Of a stretch of DNA of 48,808 nt, positions 38,653 to 47,500 are shown piece after piece. The stretch lies in NCBI RefSeq assembly GCF_004309735.1, contig NZ_SIXC01000002.1:1-48808 (forward strand). Direction: 5' to 3'. The notes under the pieces are model-generated. The model searched no databases. It was not told where the DNA came from and was given only the letters and a program-made list of their open reading frames with translations. Numbering within the stretch: position 1 is the stretch's first letter; every line of letters begins with the position of its first letter. The stretch comes from Desulfovibrio legallii. GTDB lineage: Bacteria > Desulfobacterota > Desulfovibrionia > Desulfovibrionales > Desulfovibrionaceae. The position numbers and the translations under genes were made by a program.

Positions 38653-39684
38653 TTACTTCCAGAAAAAGGGCGGATACCCGTCCAGATCGCCCCGCAGATA
38701 TCGCGCCAGCAATTGCGCCTGAATATGGAAGACCAGCCCCAAGGGGAGAGACTGGTTCAGAAAAGGATGGGTCACTTCCTGCTGCTTGCGTTTCTGCCAG
38801 GCGGTGAGCACACGCTTGCGCGCGTCGTCGTCCATAAGCACCGCCCCGCTCTCTTTGCGCGCAAAATCCCGGCCGCGCACCTCGCCCCGGTTGATGAGCG
38901 AAAGTACTAGCCGATCCGCCACCACAGCGCGGAATTCTTCCATCATATCCAGGGCAAGGCCGGGCCTGCCGGGCCTGTCCCGGTGCAGAAAACCCACCTG
39001 TGGATCCAGCCCCACACCCTCCAAAGCGGAACGCACGTCGTGCGCCAACAGGGTATAGACAAACGAGAGCAGACAATTGACCGCATCCAGCGGCGGGCGA
39101 CGATTGCGCCCGGCAAAGGGGAATTCCTCCCGATTCTGCAGAATCAGACAGTCGAACACGCCAAAATAGGCGCTGGCCGCCTGCCCTTCCATCCCTCGGG
39201 CCTGATCCAGACCCAACGGACGGCGCAACTCCTGGGCACAGGCTTCCAACACCTGCAGAGCCTGCCCCACGCGCGCGGCGTCCACCCGCTCACCGTGGTC
39301 CCGCAGGCAGCGGCGCAGCACCGTCCGCGTATTGGCCACCTTGCCCGCCAGCACGGCCCGCGCCACCCCGGCCACGCCCGCCGCGTCGTCGGCCTGGCGG
39401 TACTGAGCCTTGCGCAGGCGCACATTGCCCTGCTGCGGCCCGCGCACCATGGCCAGAAAGCGGCCGTGCTCCGTCAAAAAAGAAACAGCCAGCCCCTGTT
39501 CAGCGCAATGCCCCAGCAAAAAAGGGCTGCACAGCACATTGCCAAAGCAGACAATGCCGTCCAGCACATGCAGAGGGAAGCGCCGCGAAGCCCCGTCCTC
39601 GCCCCGCACCAGCACACACTCCCCATCCTTGGAAAGATACGTGCCCTGAGCCGTGATATAGAGGGTATTGAGCAGCTTTTTCAT
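38653..39684 (-). CDS. cas1: CRISPR-associated integrase Cas1 (type I-C)
   Basis: This is the spacer integrase, 343 residues, as usual for I-C. The N-terminal beta-rich domain (MKKLLNTLYITAQGTYLSKDG) dimerises. The C-terminal domain carries the metal-binding residues: E166 in GMEGQAASAYF, H234 in VGFLHRDRPGRPGLALDMMEEFR, and an acidic residue at 249/250. The ATG overlaps the cas4 stop by four bases, so the two are translationally coupled. In I-C systems Cas1 works with Cas4, which selects and trims prespacers at the PAM. Confidence 0.97.
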   Translation of the reverse strand: MKKLLNTLYITAQGTYLSKDGECVLVRGEDGASRRFPLHVLDGIVCFGNVLCSPFLLGHCAEQGLAVSFLTEHGRFLAMVRGPQQGNVRLRKAQYRQADDAAGVAGVARAVLAGKVANTRTVLRRCLRDHGERVDAARVGQALQVLEACAQELRRPLGLDQARGMEGQAASAYFGVFDCLILQNREEFPFAGRNRRPPLDAVNCLLSFVYTLLAHDVRSALEGVGLDPQVGFLHRDRPGRPGLALDMMEEFRAVVADRLVLSLINRGEVRGRDFARKESGAVLMDDDARKRVLTAWQKRKQQEVTHPFLNQSLPLGLVFHIQAQLLARYLRGDLDGYPPFFWK

Positions 39685-40310
39685 GACAAAAGCCCCCGCA
39701 ATAAATAGTCCTCCACCCCTTGTCGGGGGGCCTTGGGCATGCAGCGGGAGAGGAGCGAACAGCCCCGGCAGCGCGGGCCGTAGCGCCCCGGCGGCGTGCG
39801 GCCGCCCTCCAGCAGGGCGTGCAATCCGGCACAGGATTCCGTCACCACGGCCCGCAGGCGGGCATCAAAGAGCACCCGCTCCCGCCGTCGCGGCTGCCCA
39901 TAAAAAATGGCCCCTTCAGGAATGTCCCGGCCCAGCATTTCCTCCAGACACATGGCCTGGGCGCAAAGCTGCGCGCGGTCCCAGTCCTCCACCTTGGGGC
40001 TGCCCCGCTTGTATTCCACGGGATAGACCATGTCGTCCGCCGATGCTGCGGCTGACGCGCCGTTCTCCCGCCGTTCCACCAGATCGGCAATGCCGTAGAG
40101 CCCCAGACGTTCGCTCCTGACCGGCACGCTGCGATCCTCTGCCACACCGCCGCGCGCGCCGGGAAGCCCGGCGTCCACACGGCGGTGCAGCAGACGGCCC
40201 TCGGCCGTAAAGCGGTTCTCCTCCCAGACGCCTTCCAGATGAATGAGCGCGCACTGGCGCGGGCAGTACAGATAGTGCTGCAGGGCGGAAAGGGGCAGAA
40301 GATCGTCCAC
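39681..40310 (-). CDS. cas4: CRISPR-associated Cas4 nuclease
   Basis: This 209-residue RecB-type nuclease helps Cas1-Cas2 choose PAM-bearing prespacers and orient them. The iron-sulfur ligands are present: a Cys near the N-terminus in YCPRQC (C16/C20) and three at the C-terminus in CRGCSLLSRC (C181, C184, C190). The nuclease core has HRRVDAG and VYPVEYKRG with the catalytic Glu and Lys. It starts with GTG at 40310 after an AAGGAAG site, 14 bases after cas7. The stop overlaps cas1. Confidence 0.95.
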   Translation of the reverse strand: MDDLLPLSALQHYLYCPRQCALIHLEGVWEENRFTAEGRLLHRRVDAGLPGARGGVAEDRSVPVRSERLGLYGIADLVERRENGASAAASADDMVYPVEYKRGSPKVEDWDRAQLCAQAMCLEEMLGRDIPEGAIFYGQPRRRERVLFDARLRAVVTESCAGLHALLEGGRTPPGRYGPRCRGCSLLSRCMPKAPRQGVEDYLLRGLLS

Positions 40311-40324
40311 GGCCAGTCTTCCTT

Positions 40325-41203
40325 TTACAACAGTTCTTCCACGCTGACGCCAGCGGGCACGGCGGCCGCATCCACGCTCACCGCATAGTCGCCAAAGGCC
40401 CTGGCCGGCGCGCTGCCGTCGCCCTGGCGGGCCACGCGCACGGCGTCAAACAAAACGTGCGCCGGGGCGTTGCCCAGGGCGTCCGCATGCTTGAAGACAA
40501 TGAGCTTACGGGCGCTCATGAGGCCGCGCGCCGCCGAATGGTCCAGATCGAACATCTGCCGCAGGGCCTGCCAGAAAAGCTGCAGGTCGTCGTCGGAAAA
40601 GCCCGTGCCTTTGTCCCCTTGCGCCAGATGGGGAGAAATAAAGCCGTGGGCCAGGTACAGGGCATAGGGCAGGATGTGTTTGTTGCCCATGGTACGGTTG
40701 CCGCCGCCCTGTTTTTCAGCCTCCTTCTCCGTTTCCACGGCCATGCGGGTGATGCTCACCTCCACAGGCACCACAGCTTCCACGCTGCGGGCAAAGGTCA
40801 ATTGCACGGGGCCGCGTACCTGGCCGCAGTTGTTGAGCTTGGTGGACATGACCGCCCCGAAAGCGCGCACGTCATAAAAATTGGCGCACATCCAGCGCCG
40901 GGCCGCGTCGATTCTTGCCGACTCGCCTTTGCAGGCCTTGGCTTCGACGCTTTCATAGGCGGGTTCACGGGACTGGGACAATACGGCCCGCTCCGCCACA
41001 TAAATCTTGTAGCCCGGCTCTCCGGCCTTGGCGATTTCCACAAAATTGCGCACCTTGCGCTTAAGGCAGACGTCCGTCACCAGGCCGAAGCCCGTTTCCG
41101 GGTCCAGACGCGGGGTGTTGCCCGCATCCGGATCGCCGTTGGGGTTGCCGTTCTCCACGTCAAACAGGTAGACAAAATCGTAACGGTTGCTGATGGCGGC
41201 CAT
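40325..41203 (-). CDS. cas7: Cascade backbone subunit Cas7c (Csd2)
   Basis: This 292-residue protein polymerises along the crRNA spacer in the type I-C Cascade complex. Its start, RYDFVYLFDVENGNPNGDPDAGNTPR, is the Csd2/Cas7 signature. The body has GLVTDVCLKRKVRN, RAFGAVMSTK and VRGPVQLTFARSV. The ATG follows a GGGAGG site that lies inside the end of cas8c, with only 3 bases between the genes. Length is normal for the family. Confidence 0.97.
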   Translation of the reverse strand: MAAISNRYDFVYLFDVENGNPNGDPDAGNTPRLDPETGFGLVTDVCLKRKVRNFVEIAKAGEPGYKIYVAERAVLSQSREPAYESVEAKACKGESARIDAARRWMCANFYDVRAFGAVMSTKLNNCGQVRGPVQLTFARSVEAVVPVEVSITRMAVETEKEAEKQGGGNRTMGNKHILPYALYLAHGFISPHLAQGDKGTGFSDDDLQLFWQALRQMFDLDHSAARGLMSARKLIVFKHADALGNAPAHVLFDAVRVARQGDGSAPARAFGDYAVSVDAAAVPAGVSVEELL

Positions 41204-41206
41204 GGC

Positions 41207-41623
41207 TTAGTCCTCCCTTTGCGCTGCGGGCGCGACGGTTGCGCTTTCTGCGGTTTCTTTTTTGGTAAAAAAGGCCTGGCGCTGCTGATAGTAGCCCAGG
41301 ATAAACATGCCCTGCTCTTCCAGCCGAAGGGCAGCGGGAAAGCCGCCGCGGGCGGCGTCCAGGCCGTTCAGGATTTCCTGCAGAGCTTTTTCCAGATTAA
41401 TGGCCTTTCCCGGCTCCTCCTTGCGAATTTTTGCCAGCCCGTGCTGGGCGTTGCGCAATATTATGGGAAAAACGCGGGCCGGCGTGGCCGAAGCCGCGCC
41501 GAAAAAGCGGTCACGCACTGTGGCGTTGGCCCCGGGAACGGCATTTTCCTGAATGCGTTCCACCAGAGCAAACAGACGGCCCAGACGATAGGCCACATCC
41601 GTAATACCGATATCCAGGCTCAT
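41207..41623 (-). CDS. cas11c: Nested small subunit Cas11c inside cas8c
   Basis: An in-frame ATG at 41623 is preceded, at ideal distance, by a near-perfect Shine-Dalgarno AAGGAGGT (41628-41635) within the cas8c reading frame. Translation from it gives a 138-residue, largely helical protein, MSLDIGITDVAYRLGRL... to the Cas8c C-terminus. Internal initiation producing Cas11c is known for type I-C systems, including one from Desulfovibrio, and two Cas11 copies complete Cascade. The start sequence and position fit that precedent. Expression here is inferred, not shown. Confidence 0.8.
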   Translation of the reverse strand: MSLDIGITDVAYRLGRLFALVERIQENAVPGANATVRDRFFGAASATPARVFPIILRNAQHGLAKIRKEEPGKAINLEKALQEILNGLDAARGGFPAALRLEEQGMFILGYYQQRQAFFTKKETAESATVAPAAQRED

Positions 41624-42952
41624 GGGAACCTCCTTCTGTGCGTTGCGGACCAGCCAGGCCTTGAGCATGGCCGCCCGAAGAGAGTTGACGCCCCTGTCCG
41701 CCCGGATGCGCTCCACGGCGGCAGTGAGCAGCGTACGGGGGTAGGGCAGTTTGCCCACAATGGCCCGCAGCAGTTGCCCGGCCAGCAGAGGGGAAATGTT
41801 TTTGGAATCCCGTCGGGAGGCCAGCTCCCGCAACAGCTGCCAGGGGCTGGGGAACTCCGGTTCGCTGTCAAAACTGCGGCGCAGGCGTAACGCCTGGTAG
41901 TGGGCCGCCAGGTTGGCGGCCATGCCGCCCACTGTGTCCCGCTGCCAGAAGCGTACGGCCACGCGGGCCGCATTGCCCGCCAGGCCCAGCACAAAAAAGC
42001 CTGTGGCCGGGTCGCCCAATTCCTCAGGATAGCGGCCTTGCGCCACGGCGGTAAGATAGCCCTGCAATTGCCGGGTCAGGCTGTCGTCTTCCGCCTTGCC
42101 GCCCATGCTCATGCCGAACAGCCCCTCCGCCGCCGGGGCCGCGGACCAGAACACCACTGTGGTTTCGCCGATGACGACTTTGCGCGGGCTGCCCTTGGCC
42201 AGCAAGTGGTTGAGGGCCGTGGTGTAGGCAAAGGCCGCGCCCTGCCCTACCGGGGCATTGTAGTTCTGTTCCTTGCCGAAAGATTTGAAGGACGCGATGT
42301 TAAACGAAACCAGGGCGGCCCCGGTGGGCTGCGCCCCGGCCACCCCTTTGAGGGCCGGATGGATGGCCGGAATGGGCGCGTTGTCTTCGCCGGTCACCAG
42401 GCACATACCCCTTTCTTCTACGGCGTTGGCGGCCAGATGCCCCAGCCATGCCTTCTGAAACGCCGGACAGTCGTGCAGAAAACGCCGTTCTCCGTCCAGA
42501 CGGAAAACCAGATTCCAGCCTTCCATTTCTTTCCAGCACGGCAGTTCCGCAGCCTGTTCCGGGGTCCAGGCTTCCAGAAAACGCAGCAGGGCCAGGGCCC
42601 CGGCGTCGTCCAGGGGATCCAGCAACTCGTGGGCCAGGGCCTTGAAGGCGGCGTGGGCCTGCGCCGTGCGTTCGGGCTTGCCCTTGGCGTCCGCGCCCAA
42701 CACATAGCCCGTATTGTCCCAGGCGAAATTGGCCAACACGTTGACGGACCGCTTCACCGGCCCCGGCACACGGAGTATCTTTGCCTTGCCCTTGGCGTCG
42801 CGCAGGTCTTCCGGCGGCCCGGCCAGGGTGCCGTCGGGCCGCAGCGCCAGACAGAACTGCACGCCCTGCATACCGAAGCCGTAGGGCGAGATGTCGGCTT
42901 CCGGGTCGGCGGCCAGACGTTGGTAATAGTCGTTGAGGGCTTGCAGAATCAT
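41207..42952 (-). CDS. cas8c: Cascade large subunit Cas8c (Csd1)
   Basis: This 581-residue Csd1 protein recognises the PAM and anchors the 5' end of the crRNA in type I-C Cascade. It begins MILQALNDYYQRLAADPEADISPYGFG and carries the family segments CLVTGEDNAPIPAIHPALKG, LVSFNIASFKSFGKEQNYNAPVG and VVFWSAAP. The ATG at 42952 overlaps the cas5 stop by ATGA and has a GGGAGG site. The last 138 codons also form a separately translated small subunit (cas11c), with its own ribosome site. Typical length for the family. Confidence 0.97.
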   Translation of the reverse strand: MILQALNDYYQRLAADPEADISPYGFGMQGVQFCLALRPDGTLAGPPEDLRDAKGKAKILRVPGPVKRSVNVLANFAWDNTGYVLGADAKGKPERTAQAHAAFKALAHELLDPLDDAGALALLRFLEAWTPEQAAELPCWKEMEGWNLVFRLDGERRFLHDCPAFQKAWLGHLAANAVEERGMCLVTGEDNAPIPAIHPALKGVAGAQPTGAALVSFNIASFKSFGKEQNYNAPVGQGAAFAYTTALNHLLAKGSPRKVVIGETTVVFWSAAPAAEGLFGMSMGGKAEDDSLTRQLQGYLTAVAQGRYPEELGDPATGFFVLGLAGNAARVAVRFWQRDTVGGMAANLAAHYQALRLRRSFDSEPEFPSPWQLLRELASRRDSKNISPLLAGQLLRAIVGKLPYPRTLLTAAVERIRADRGVNSLRAAMLKAWLVRNAQKEVPMSLDIGITDVAYRLGRLFALVERIQENAVPGANATVRDRFFGAASATPARVFPIILRNAQHGLAKIRKEEPGKAINLEKALQEILNGLDAARGGFPAALRLEEQGMFILGYYQQRQAFFTKKETAESATVAPAAQRED

Positions 42953-43593
42953 GCGCTTTCCCTCCCTTCCCGGCAGTCCAGCACGCCGTTGCGCAGCCGC
43001 GCGCGAAAAAAGCGCGGGCTCATGTCCGCCGTGTAGTCCAGGTCATAAAGCATCCAGCCCAGATCCGCTTCGCCCTGCAGGGGAGAAGTGGGAATATCCC
43101 CCTCCACCGGACCGAAAAAGGCGGCAAACTCCCGGCAGCCCAGGTACGGCCGGTGAAAGCACTGGCCTTTGGCCGCCCTGCGGTTAAAGATGTCCAGATG
43201 TTTGCCGTCATTGCGGTCTTCTGTCGAAGTATAGCTGAAATGGGCTTCAATGACGTAGTCCACCTGGCGCAGCACCAGGGCGGCCCGCTGCTGACGGCTG
43301 TCCTCCACAAAAAGTCGCAGGGGCGTGGTCCCGTCCTTCATGGCGGAACTCACCGTGCCAGGAGGGATTTTGTCGGCCACCTCGTTACGTCGCACATTAT
43401 CAAAAACAATGGGCCGCAGGACGTGGATTTTGTCCACCACCCAGCAAATGCTGGGCTTCCAATACACGGCCTCCAGCACGCCGCGCGCGGCGGAGGGCGT
43501 CATGACGTCGTAGCTCACGCGCTCCGCCTTCATTTCCGGGCGGGTAAAGCAGGCATACTCCCCCCAGACCCGCAATCGTACACCTTGAGACAC
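42949..43593 (-). CDS. cas5c: Cas5c crRNA-processing endonuclease (Cas5d)
   Basis: In type I-C, which has no Cas6, Cas5 cuts the repeat RNA and stays bound to the 5' handle. The 214-residue protein has VRLRVWGEYACFTRPEMKAERVSYD, MTPSAARGVLEAVYWKP and GKHLDIFNRRAAKGQCFHRPYLGCREF. By comparison with the characterised Bacillus enzyme, Y44, K131 and H132 are candidate catalytic residues. It starts with GTG at 43593 after a strong AAGGAGGT. It lies 30 bases after cas3 and overlaps cas8c by four bases. No cas6 is present in the window. Confidence 0.95.
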   Translation of the reverse strand: MSQGVRLRVWGEYACFTRPEMKAERVSYDVMTPSAARGVLEAVYWKPSICWVVDKIHVLRPIVFDNVRRNEVADKIPPGTVSSAMKDGTTPLRLFVEDSRQQRAALVLRQVDYVIEAHFSYTSTEDRNDGKHLDIFNRRAAKGQCFHRPYLGCREFAAFFGPVEGDIPTSPLQGEADLGWMLYDLDYTADMSPRFFRARLRNGVLDCREGRESA

Positions 43594-43623
43594 GGGCAGA
43601 CCTCCTTGGTAAAAAGGCCAGGA

Positions 43624-45831
43624 TCAAAAAATAAAATCTTCCGCCGTGGGGGCCTGGCAGACCAGCCCCAGGCGCTCATCGTAAAAATCCATATCCGCAA
43701 GCACTGCGCAGCCGCCCGCCCCGTCTCCCTGCTCCGTTTCCGGCCATTCCAGCGCGCCGCGCAGATCCAGAGCCTGGAACTGGCCCTCGTAAACCTGCAC
43801 CGTGTACTGTTGCAGTTGCCGTAAAATGCCGCGCGGATGTTCCGCAAACGGCAGGGCGGCCAGCAGCTCGCGCGCCGTGGCGTCGTAGGGGATGACAATG
43901 GGCAGCATGGCATTTTCAATGAAGTGGAAGGCCTGCGCCGCACTGCGGAAAAACCACTGTCCTTTGGGGTCGGAAAGCAGATCGAGAATGCCCTTGCTGT
44001 CCAGGCTGTCCTCTTTTTTCCAGTACACTGTGCGAAAATAACGGTGCAACGCCTCAGGGCTGAAGGGATCCGCCACATGGCGCAAGACTTCGCGGGCGCT
44101 GTCAGCCGCGTAGCGGAAGGCCCTGGGCACGCCGCCTTCCGGCGTGAATACGGTGACCGGCGCAAGGCCGTCACATTCGCCCTCGCGGTTGCAGCGCCCG
44201 GCCGCCTGCACCAGCGAATCCAGACCGGCCAGTTCGCGAAAAACGCGGGGAAAGGACACGTCCACACCGGCCTCTACCAGTTGCGTGGACACGGTCAGGC
44301 AGGGCGCGCCTTCCCGCAGCTGCCCACGGATGTCCTCCAGCACGCGGGAGCGGTGCGCCGGACACATGAGGGCGCTCAAATGGCGCGCGCCCGGCTGGTC
44401 CTGCAGCAGACGAAACAGCTCCGCCGCCCGCTGCCGGGTGTTGACGATGCACAGAACCTGCCCTTGCTGCCGCAGACGGCCAGCCAGATTTTCCAGGCCA
44501 AGGGGCTCGTCAAGCAGTTCCAGACGGGTACGGGCCAGATCGCGCTGCAGACGGGTGGGGTCCGGGGCCAGCTCCCGCACCGCGCCGCGCAGGCCCTTTT
44601 TGAACTCCGTGGGGTCGTACGCCAGAGCCGGCTGGGTGGCCGTACAAAAAACAATGCTGCAGCCATAATGGGCGGCGAGTTCTTCCAGGGCCCGCAGGCA
44701 GGGAAGGAGGTAGTCCGTGGGCAACATCTGCGCTTCGTCCAGCACAATGACCGAACGGGCCAGATTGTGCAGCTTGCGGCAGCGCGAAGGTTTAGCCGCA
44801 AACAAGGACTCAAAGAACTGCACGTTGGTGGTCACCACCACGGGCGCGTCCCAGTTTTCGCAGGCCAGGCGGTGGCGGCGCGCGGCCGGGCTTTCGCCCA
44901 CCGTGTCCGTGTCCGCGCCGGGCGCAAGCACGCGCGGGTCAAAATTGCTGTGGTGCTCAATCACCGCGCCTTCAGGAAAGATCTCCCGAAAAACCCTGGC
45001 GTTCTGTTCAATAATGGAAGTGTAGGGGATGACGTAGACCACCCGCCGCAGGCCGTGGGCCAGGGCGTGCCGCAGGGCAAAGCTCATGGACGAAAGGGTT
45101 TTGCCGCCGCCCGTGGGCACGGTCAGGCTGAACAGACCGGGCGCGAGGGCCGCCCCCTTGCGGCAGCTTTCCAGCACGGCGGCCCGCAGGACGTTGACCC
45201 GCCCTGTGGGGCTGAAGCCCGCGCAGTGCGCGTCCAGGGCGGTGGCCAGGGCTTCCAGCGGCGGCGCGCCAGACGCGCCTTTTTGCCGCTCCGCCGCCTT
45301 TGCCGGTTGGGTAAAGGCTTCAGTATCCGTATAGTCCGCATCCACCAGGGCGGAAAACAGCAGCCGCGTAAAAAAACTCAGGCCAAACGGCGTGGGCGCA
45401 AAGGGCGGCTGCAGCACGCGCACAAGGTCCGCATCCGGAGTGGCGACCTCCGGCAAGGGTACGGCCCGGGCGCAAAGCTGCCGCAAGGAGGCCGCCCCGT
45501 CCCGGCCGCTGTTGTGAAAATCCGGCAGGCCGCCGTGGTGTCCGGCCACGCAGTAGGCCAGCAACAGGCCCGGCGCCTCGCCGTGCTCCAAGAGCCAGCG
45601 CGCGCCGGGGCCCTTGTGGTCCACCAGGCGGCGCAACGTGCCCAAAAGCCGCTGCTGAAAATCGGGCAGAGCCTTGCCCGCATCGTGTGACAGACCACAT
45701 TGCCGGCCCCAGTCCGCCGCGCCGAAAACGGCAGCCCTGGACGACGCCCCGGCCGCCACCTTTTGTAAATGCTCGGCCAGGGGCTGCCATTGGTCGGGCG
45801 GGCGACCTTCCAACGTGTGCGCGTAGAGCAT
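43624..45831 (-). CDS. cas3: CRISPR-associated helicase-nuclease Cas3
   Basis: This 735-residue protein unwinds and degrades target DNA recruited by Cascade. The N-terminal HD nuclease has H21, H49-D50 in GLSHDAGKALPDF, and H98-H99 in VAGHHGGLPDFH. The helicase has Walker A TVPTGGGKTLSS (K244), DEAQ (365-368), and motif VI in LVQAAGRCNREG. HD and helicase are fused in one chain, as usual for I-C. The start is set at the ATG at 45831, because the only further in-frame codon upstream (TTG) adds four residues. It is the first gene of the cas operon. A terminator and the Sel1 gene lie upstream. Confidence 0.96.
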   Translation of the reverse strand: MLYAHTLEGRPPDQWQPLAEHLQKVAAGASSRAAVFGAADWGRQCGLSHDAGKALPDFQQRLLGTLRRLVDHKGPGARWLLEHGEAPGLLLAYCVAGHHGGLPDFHNSGRDGAASLRQLCARAVPLPEVATPDADLVRVLQPPFAPTPFGLSFFTRLLFSALVDADYTDTEAFTQPAKAAERQKGASGAPPLEALATALDAHCAGFSPTGRVNVLRAAVLESCRKGAALAPGLFSLTVPTGGGKTLSSMSFALRHALAHGLRRVVYVIPYTSIIEQNARVFREIFPEGAVIEHHSNFDPRVLAPGADTDTVGESPAARRHRLACENWDAPVVVTTNVQFFESLFAAKPSRCRKLHNLARSVIVLDEAQMLPTDYLLPCLRALEELAAHYGCSIVFCTATQPALAYDPTEFKKGLRGAVRELAPDPTRLQRDLARTRLELLDEPLGLENLAGRLRQQGQVLCIVNTRQRAAELFRLLQDQPGARHLSALMCPAHRSRVLEDIRGQLREGAPCLTVSTQLVEAGVDVSFPRVFRELAGLDSLVQAAGRCNREGECDGLAPVTVFTPEGGVPRAFRYAADSAREVLRHVADPFSPEALHRYFRTVYWKKEDSLDSKGILDLLSDPKGQWFFRSAAQAFHFIENAMLPIVIPYDATARELLAALPFAEHPRGILRQLQQYTVQVYEGQFQALDLRGALEWPETEQGDGAGGCAVLADMDFYDERLGLVCQAPTAEDFIF

Positions 45832-45875
45832 ACACACCCCCAAAAAACCATCGCGTCCTGTGCAGACGAGGCATT

Positions 45876-45903
45876 TCGTTATTTTTATTCATTGGCTTAT
45901 CAA
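45876..45903 (-). promoter_or_regulatory. Candidate promoter of the cas operon
   Basis: On the minus strand TTGATA (45898-45903) and TAACGA (45876-45881) are 16 bases apart within an AT-rich patch, about 45 bases before the cas3 ATG. It is the only promoter-like sequence between the Sel1 terminator and cas3. The -10 is a weak match. Confidence 0.35.
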
Positions 45904-45934
45904 AATGCGCTTGCCGCAGCAAGCGCGGCAGAAC

Positions 45935-45987
45935 AAAAAATGCCCGGCAGACGCGAAGCCGGGTTGCGGCTACCGCGCCTGCCGGGC
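45935..45987 (-). terminator. Intrinsic terminator after the Sel1 gene
   Basis: On the minus strand GCCCGGCAG and CGCG pair with CGCG and CTGCCGGGC around a loop, followed by TTTTTTGTTC. It starts 27 bases after the Sel1 stop codon. It separates that gene from the cas operon, which must therefore use its own promoter. Confidence 0.85.
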
Positions 45988-46013
45988 GACAGGCTGTACA
46001 AAAACGGACAGGG

Positions 46014-46682
46014 TTACGGCATGGTGTATTCGCGCTTGGTGGCAAAGATATTGCCTTCGCGCTCCAGCCCCTGGGCAGCGGCCTTGCTGTACCACTGGGC
46101 GGCTGTGGTCGCGTCCTGCGTCGTGCCCACGCCATACTCGTAGCAGGCCCCCACATAGCGCTGAGCCTGGGCAAAGCCCTGGTCCGCCGCCAGCTTGGCC
46201 CAACGGAAGCTCTCTTCCGGATTTTTGGGGAAGCCGTACTTGCCCTGGCTGTAGTAGAGGGCCAGGTTGAAGCGGGCTTCGGCATTGCCGCTGTCGGCCG
46301 CGCGACGCATAAGGTCCGCCACGGCGGCCTCGTTGCGGGGCAGGCCCACGCCCAGTTCGTACTGATAGGCCAGCAGCACCTGCGCTTCGCTGTCGTTTTG
46401 GTCCGCCGCCAGGCGGAACCACTTGGCCGCGGTGCTCAGGTCCTGGTTCACGCCCAGGCCGTTTTCATAGCAACGGCCCAGCAGCACCTGCGCCCGCGGG
46501 TTGCCGTCCGAGGCCAGGGGCTGCACCATCTGGATAACCTGCTTGTATTGCCCTATGTTATAGGCCGTCCAGGCTTTTTCCAGAGTCTGCGCCGCAGTGG
46601 CGGCCGGCGCGGCCACCGCCGTCCCTGCAAGGCCGCAGGACAGAACCAAGGCCGCCAAAAGCGCCGGGAGGGATCGTTTCAT
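46014..46682 (-). CDS. Exported Sel1-repeat (TPR-like) protein
   Basis: This 222-residue protein has a signal peptide (MKRSLPALLAALVLSCGLAGTAVAA, likely cut after AVA). About four Sel1-like repeats follow, each with the A..LG.CYE.GLGV.QD...A..W...AA.Q pattern, for example AQVLLGRCYENGLGVNQDLSTAAKWFRLAADQ. Such repeats form helical scaffolds for protein-protein contacts in the periplasm; the partner is unknown. The start is the ATG at 46682, after an AGGAG site; a longer frame upstream lacks the signal peptide at its end. It is a single-gene unit with its own promoter and terminator. Confidence 0.88.
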   Translation of the reverse strand: MKRSLPALLAALVLSCGLAGTAVAAPAATAAQTLEKAWTAYNIGQYKQVIQMVQPLASDGNPRAQVLLGRCYENGLGVNQDLSTAAKWFRLAADQNDSEAQVLLAYQYELGVGLPRNEAAVADLMRRAADSGNAEARFNLALYYSQGKYGFPKNPEESFRWAKLAADQGFAQAQRYVGACYEYGVGTTQDATTAAQWYSKAAAQGLEREGNIFATKREYTMP

Positions 46683-46731
46683 GACAAAACTCCTTAGTAT
46701 GGCGGGGCGGAATGGCCCCTGCCCGTGCATA

Positions 46732-46760
46732 AGAATAGTGTGCCGTCCGCCCCTTGGCAA
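46732..46760 (-). promoter_or_regulatory. Sigma-70-type promoter of the Sel1 gene
   Basis: On the minus strand TTGCCA (46755-46760) and TATTCT (46732-46737) are 17 bases apart. They lie about 50 bases before the ATG at 46682. Both boxes are good matches to the consensus. Confidence 0.55.
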
Positions 46761-46796
46761 GGGTTCCGCACGACCGCGCCGCATCCGTCATGGAGA

Positions 46797-46833
46797 GGCC
46801 GGGGCCGGTCCATCACCCGGTCCGGCCCCGGCC
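46797..46833. repeat. Inverted repeat in a divergent intergenic region
   Basis: GGCCGGGGCCGG at 46797-46808 is complementary to CCGGCCCCGGCC at 46822-46833, with 13 bases between. It is not followed by a U-tract. It lies between the divergent Sel1 and small membrane protein genes, so it may be regulatory or a stray palindromic unit. Confidence 0.65.
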
Positions 46834-46931
46834 GTCTTCTGCACCCTGTCTTGACGCCCCGGCCCGCGCAGGGCACAACCAAGTGACCACATTGCCAGCC
46901 GGGTTCCCGAACCCGCTTTGAGGAGAACGTC

Positions 46932-47444
46932 ATGCCCCAGTCCGACCAGCAGCCCCCCCGCACGCCGGGCGCAAACCCCGGCCGCAAAGCCCTGCCCGCG
47001 GGCAACGGCAGCTCCGTCACGGACGGCCCCAAGGTGGTGGAGGCCGAAGTGCTGCACGGGGACGCGGACGCAGGCCATGAAAGGGAGGACGCCCGCCGCG
47101 ACGGGACTGCGGGCTCCCGCCGGGAAGAACATTTTTATTATCGCGCCACCTACGGCAACCGCGGCGACGGCTTTGCCCGACTGTGGAGCTTTGGCCGAGA
47201 GGACGGCAATGCCTGTCTGGCCCCCTGCATCACCTTTACGCTGTTTCTGGTCTGTCTTGCGCAGTTTGGCTTTCTGGCGGGCCTGGGCTTCGTGTTTTTT
47301 CACACCGTAGGGGCTGTACTGGGAGCCCTGAGCGAAGTGCGCCGCCTGGCCGCCGGCCGCGTATCCAATCCCTGGCTCTGGCGACTGGGCAACTGGGCGG
47401 TTTCGTTCCTTATCACCGTCTGGCTGGCGGGCGGCTTTGATTGA
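46932..47444 (+). CDS. Small membrane protein of unknown function
   Basis: This is a 170-residue protein of no recognised family. The first 65 residues are hydrophilic and low in complexity (Pro, Gly, Asp, Arg). The middle has FYYRATYGNRGDGFARLWSFGRED. Two hydrophobic segments follow: CITFTLFLVCLAQFGFLAGLGF, running into FFHTVGAVLGAL, and LGNWAVSFLITVWLAGG at the end. It is probably an inner-membrane protein with a long cytoplasmic tail. The ATG at 46932 follows GAGGAG. The next gene in the same direction is a GIY-YIG protein, but the spacing does not show an operon with certainty. Confidence 0.7.
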   Translation: MPQSDQQPPRTPGANPGRKALPAGNGSSVTDGPKVVEAEVLHGDADAGHEREDARRDGTAGSRREEHFYYRATYGNRGDGFARLWSFGREDGNACLAPCITFTLFLVCLAQFGFLAGLGFVFFHTVGAVLGALSEVRRLAAGRVSNPWLWRLGNWAVSFLITVWLAGGFD

Positions 47445-47500
47445 ACTTGCGGGACCGCCTGCGCCATCTTTGCCAGATGCGGCCTCCCCGCGCCTCTACT

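Noticed and set aside
43837..45690. A 617-codon frame antisense to cas3
   Set aside because: It mirrors cas3 and lacks any recognisable domain.
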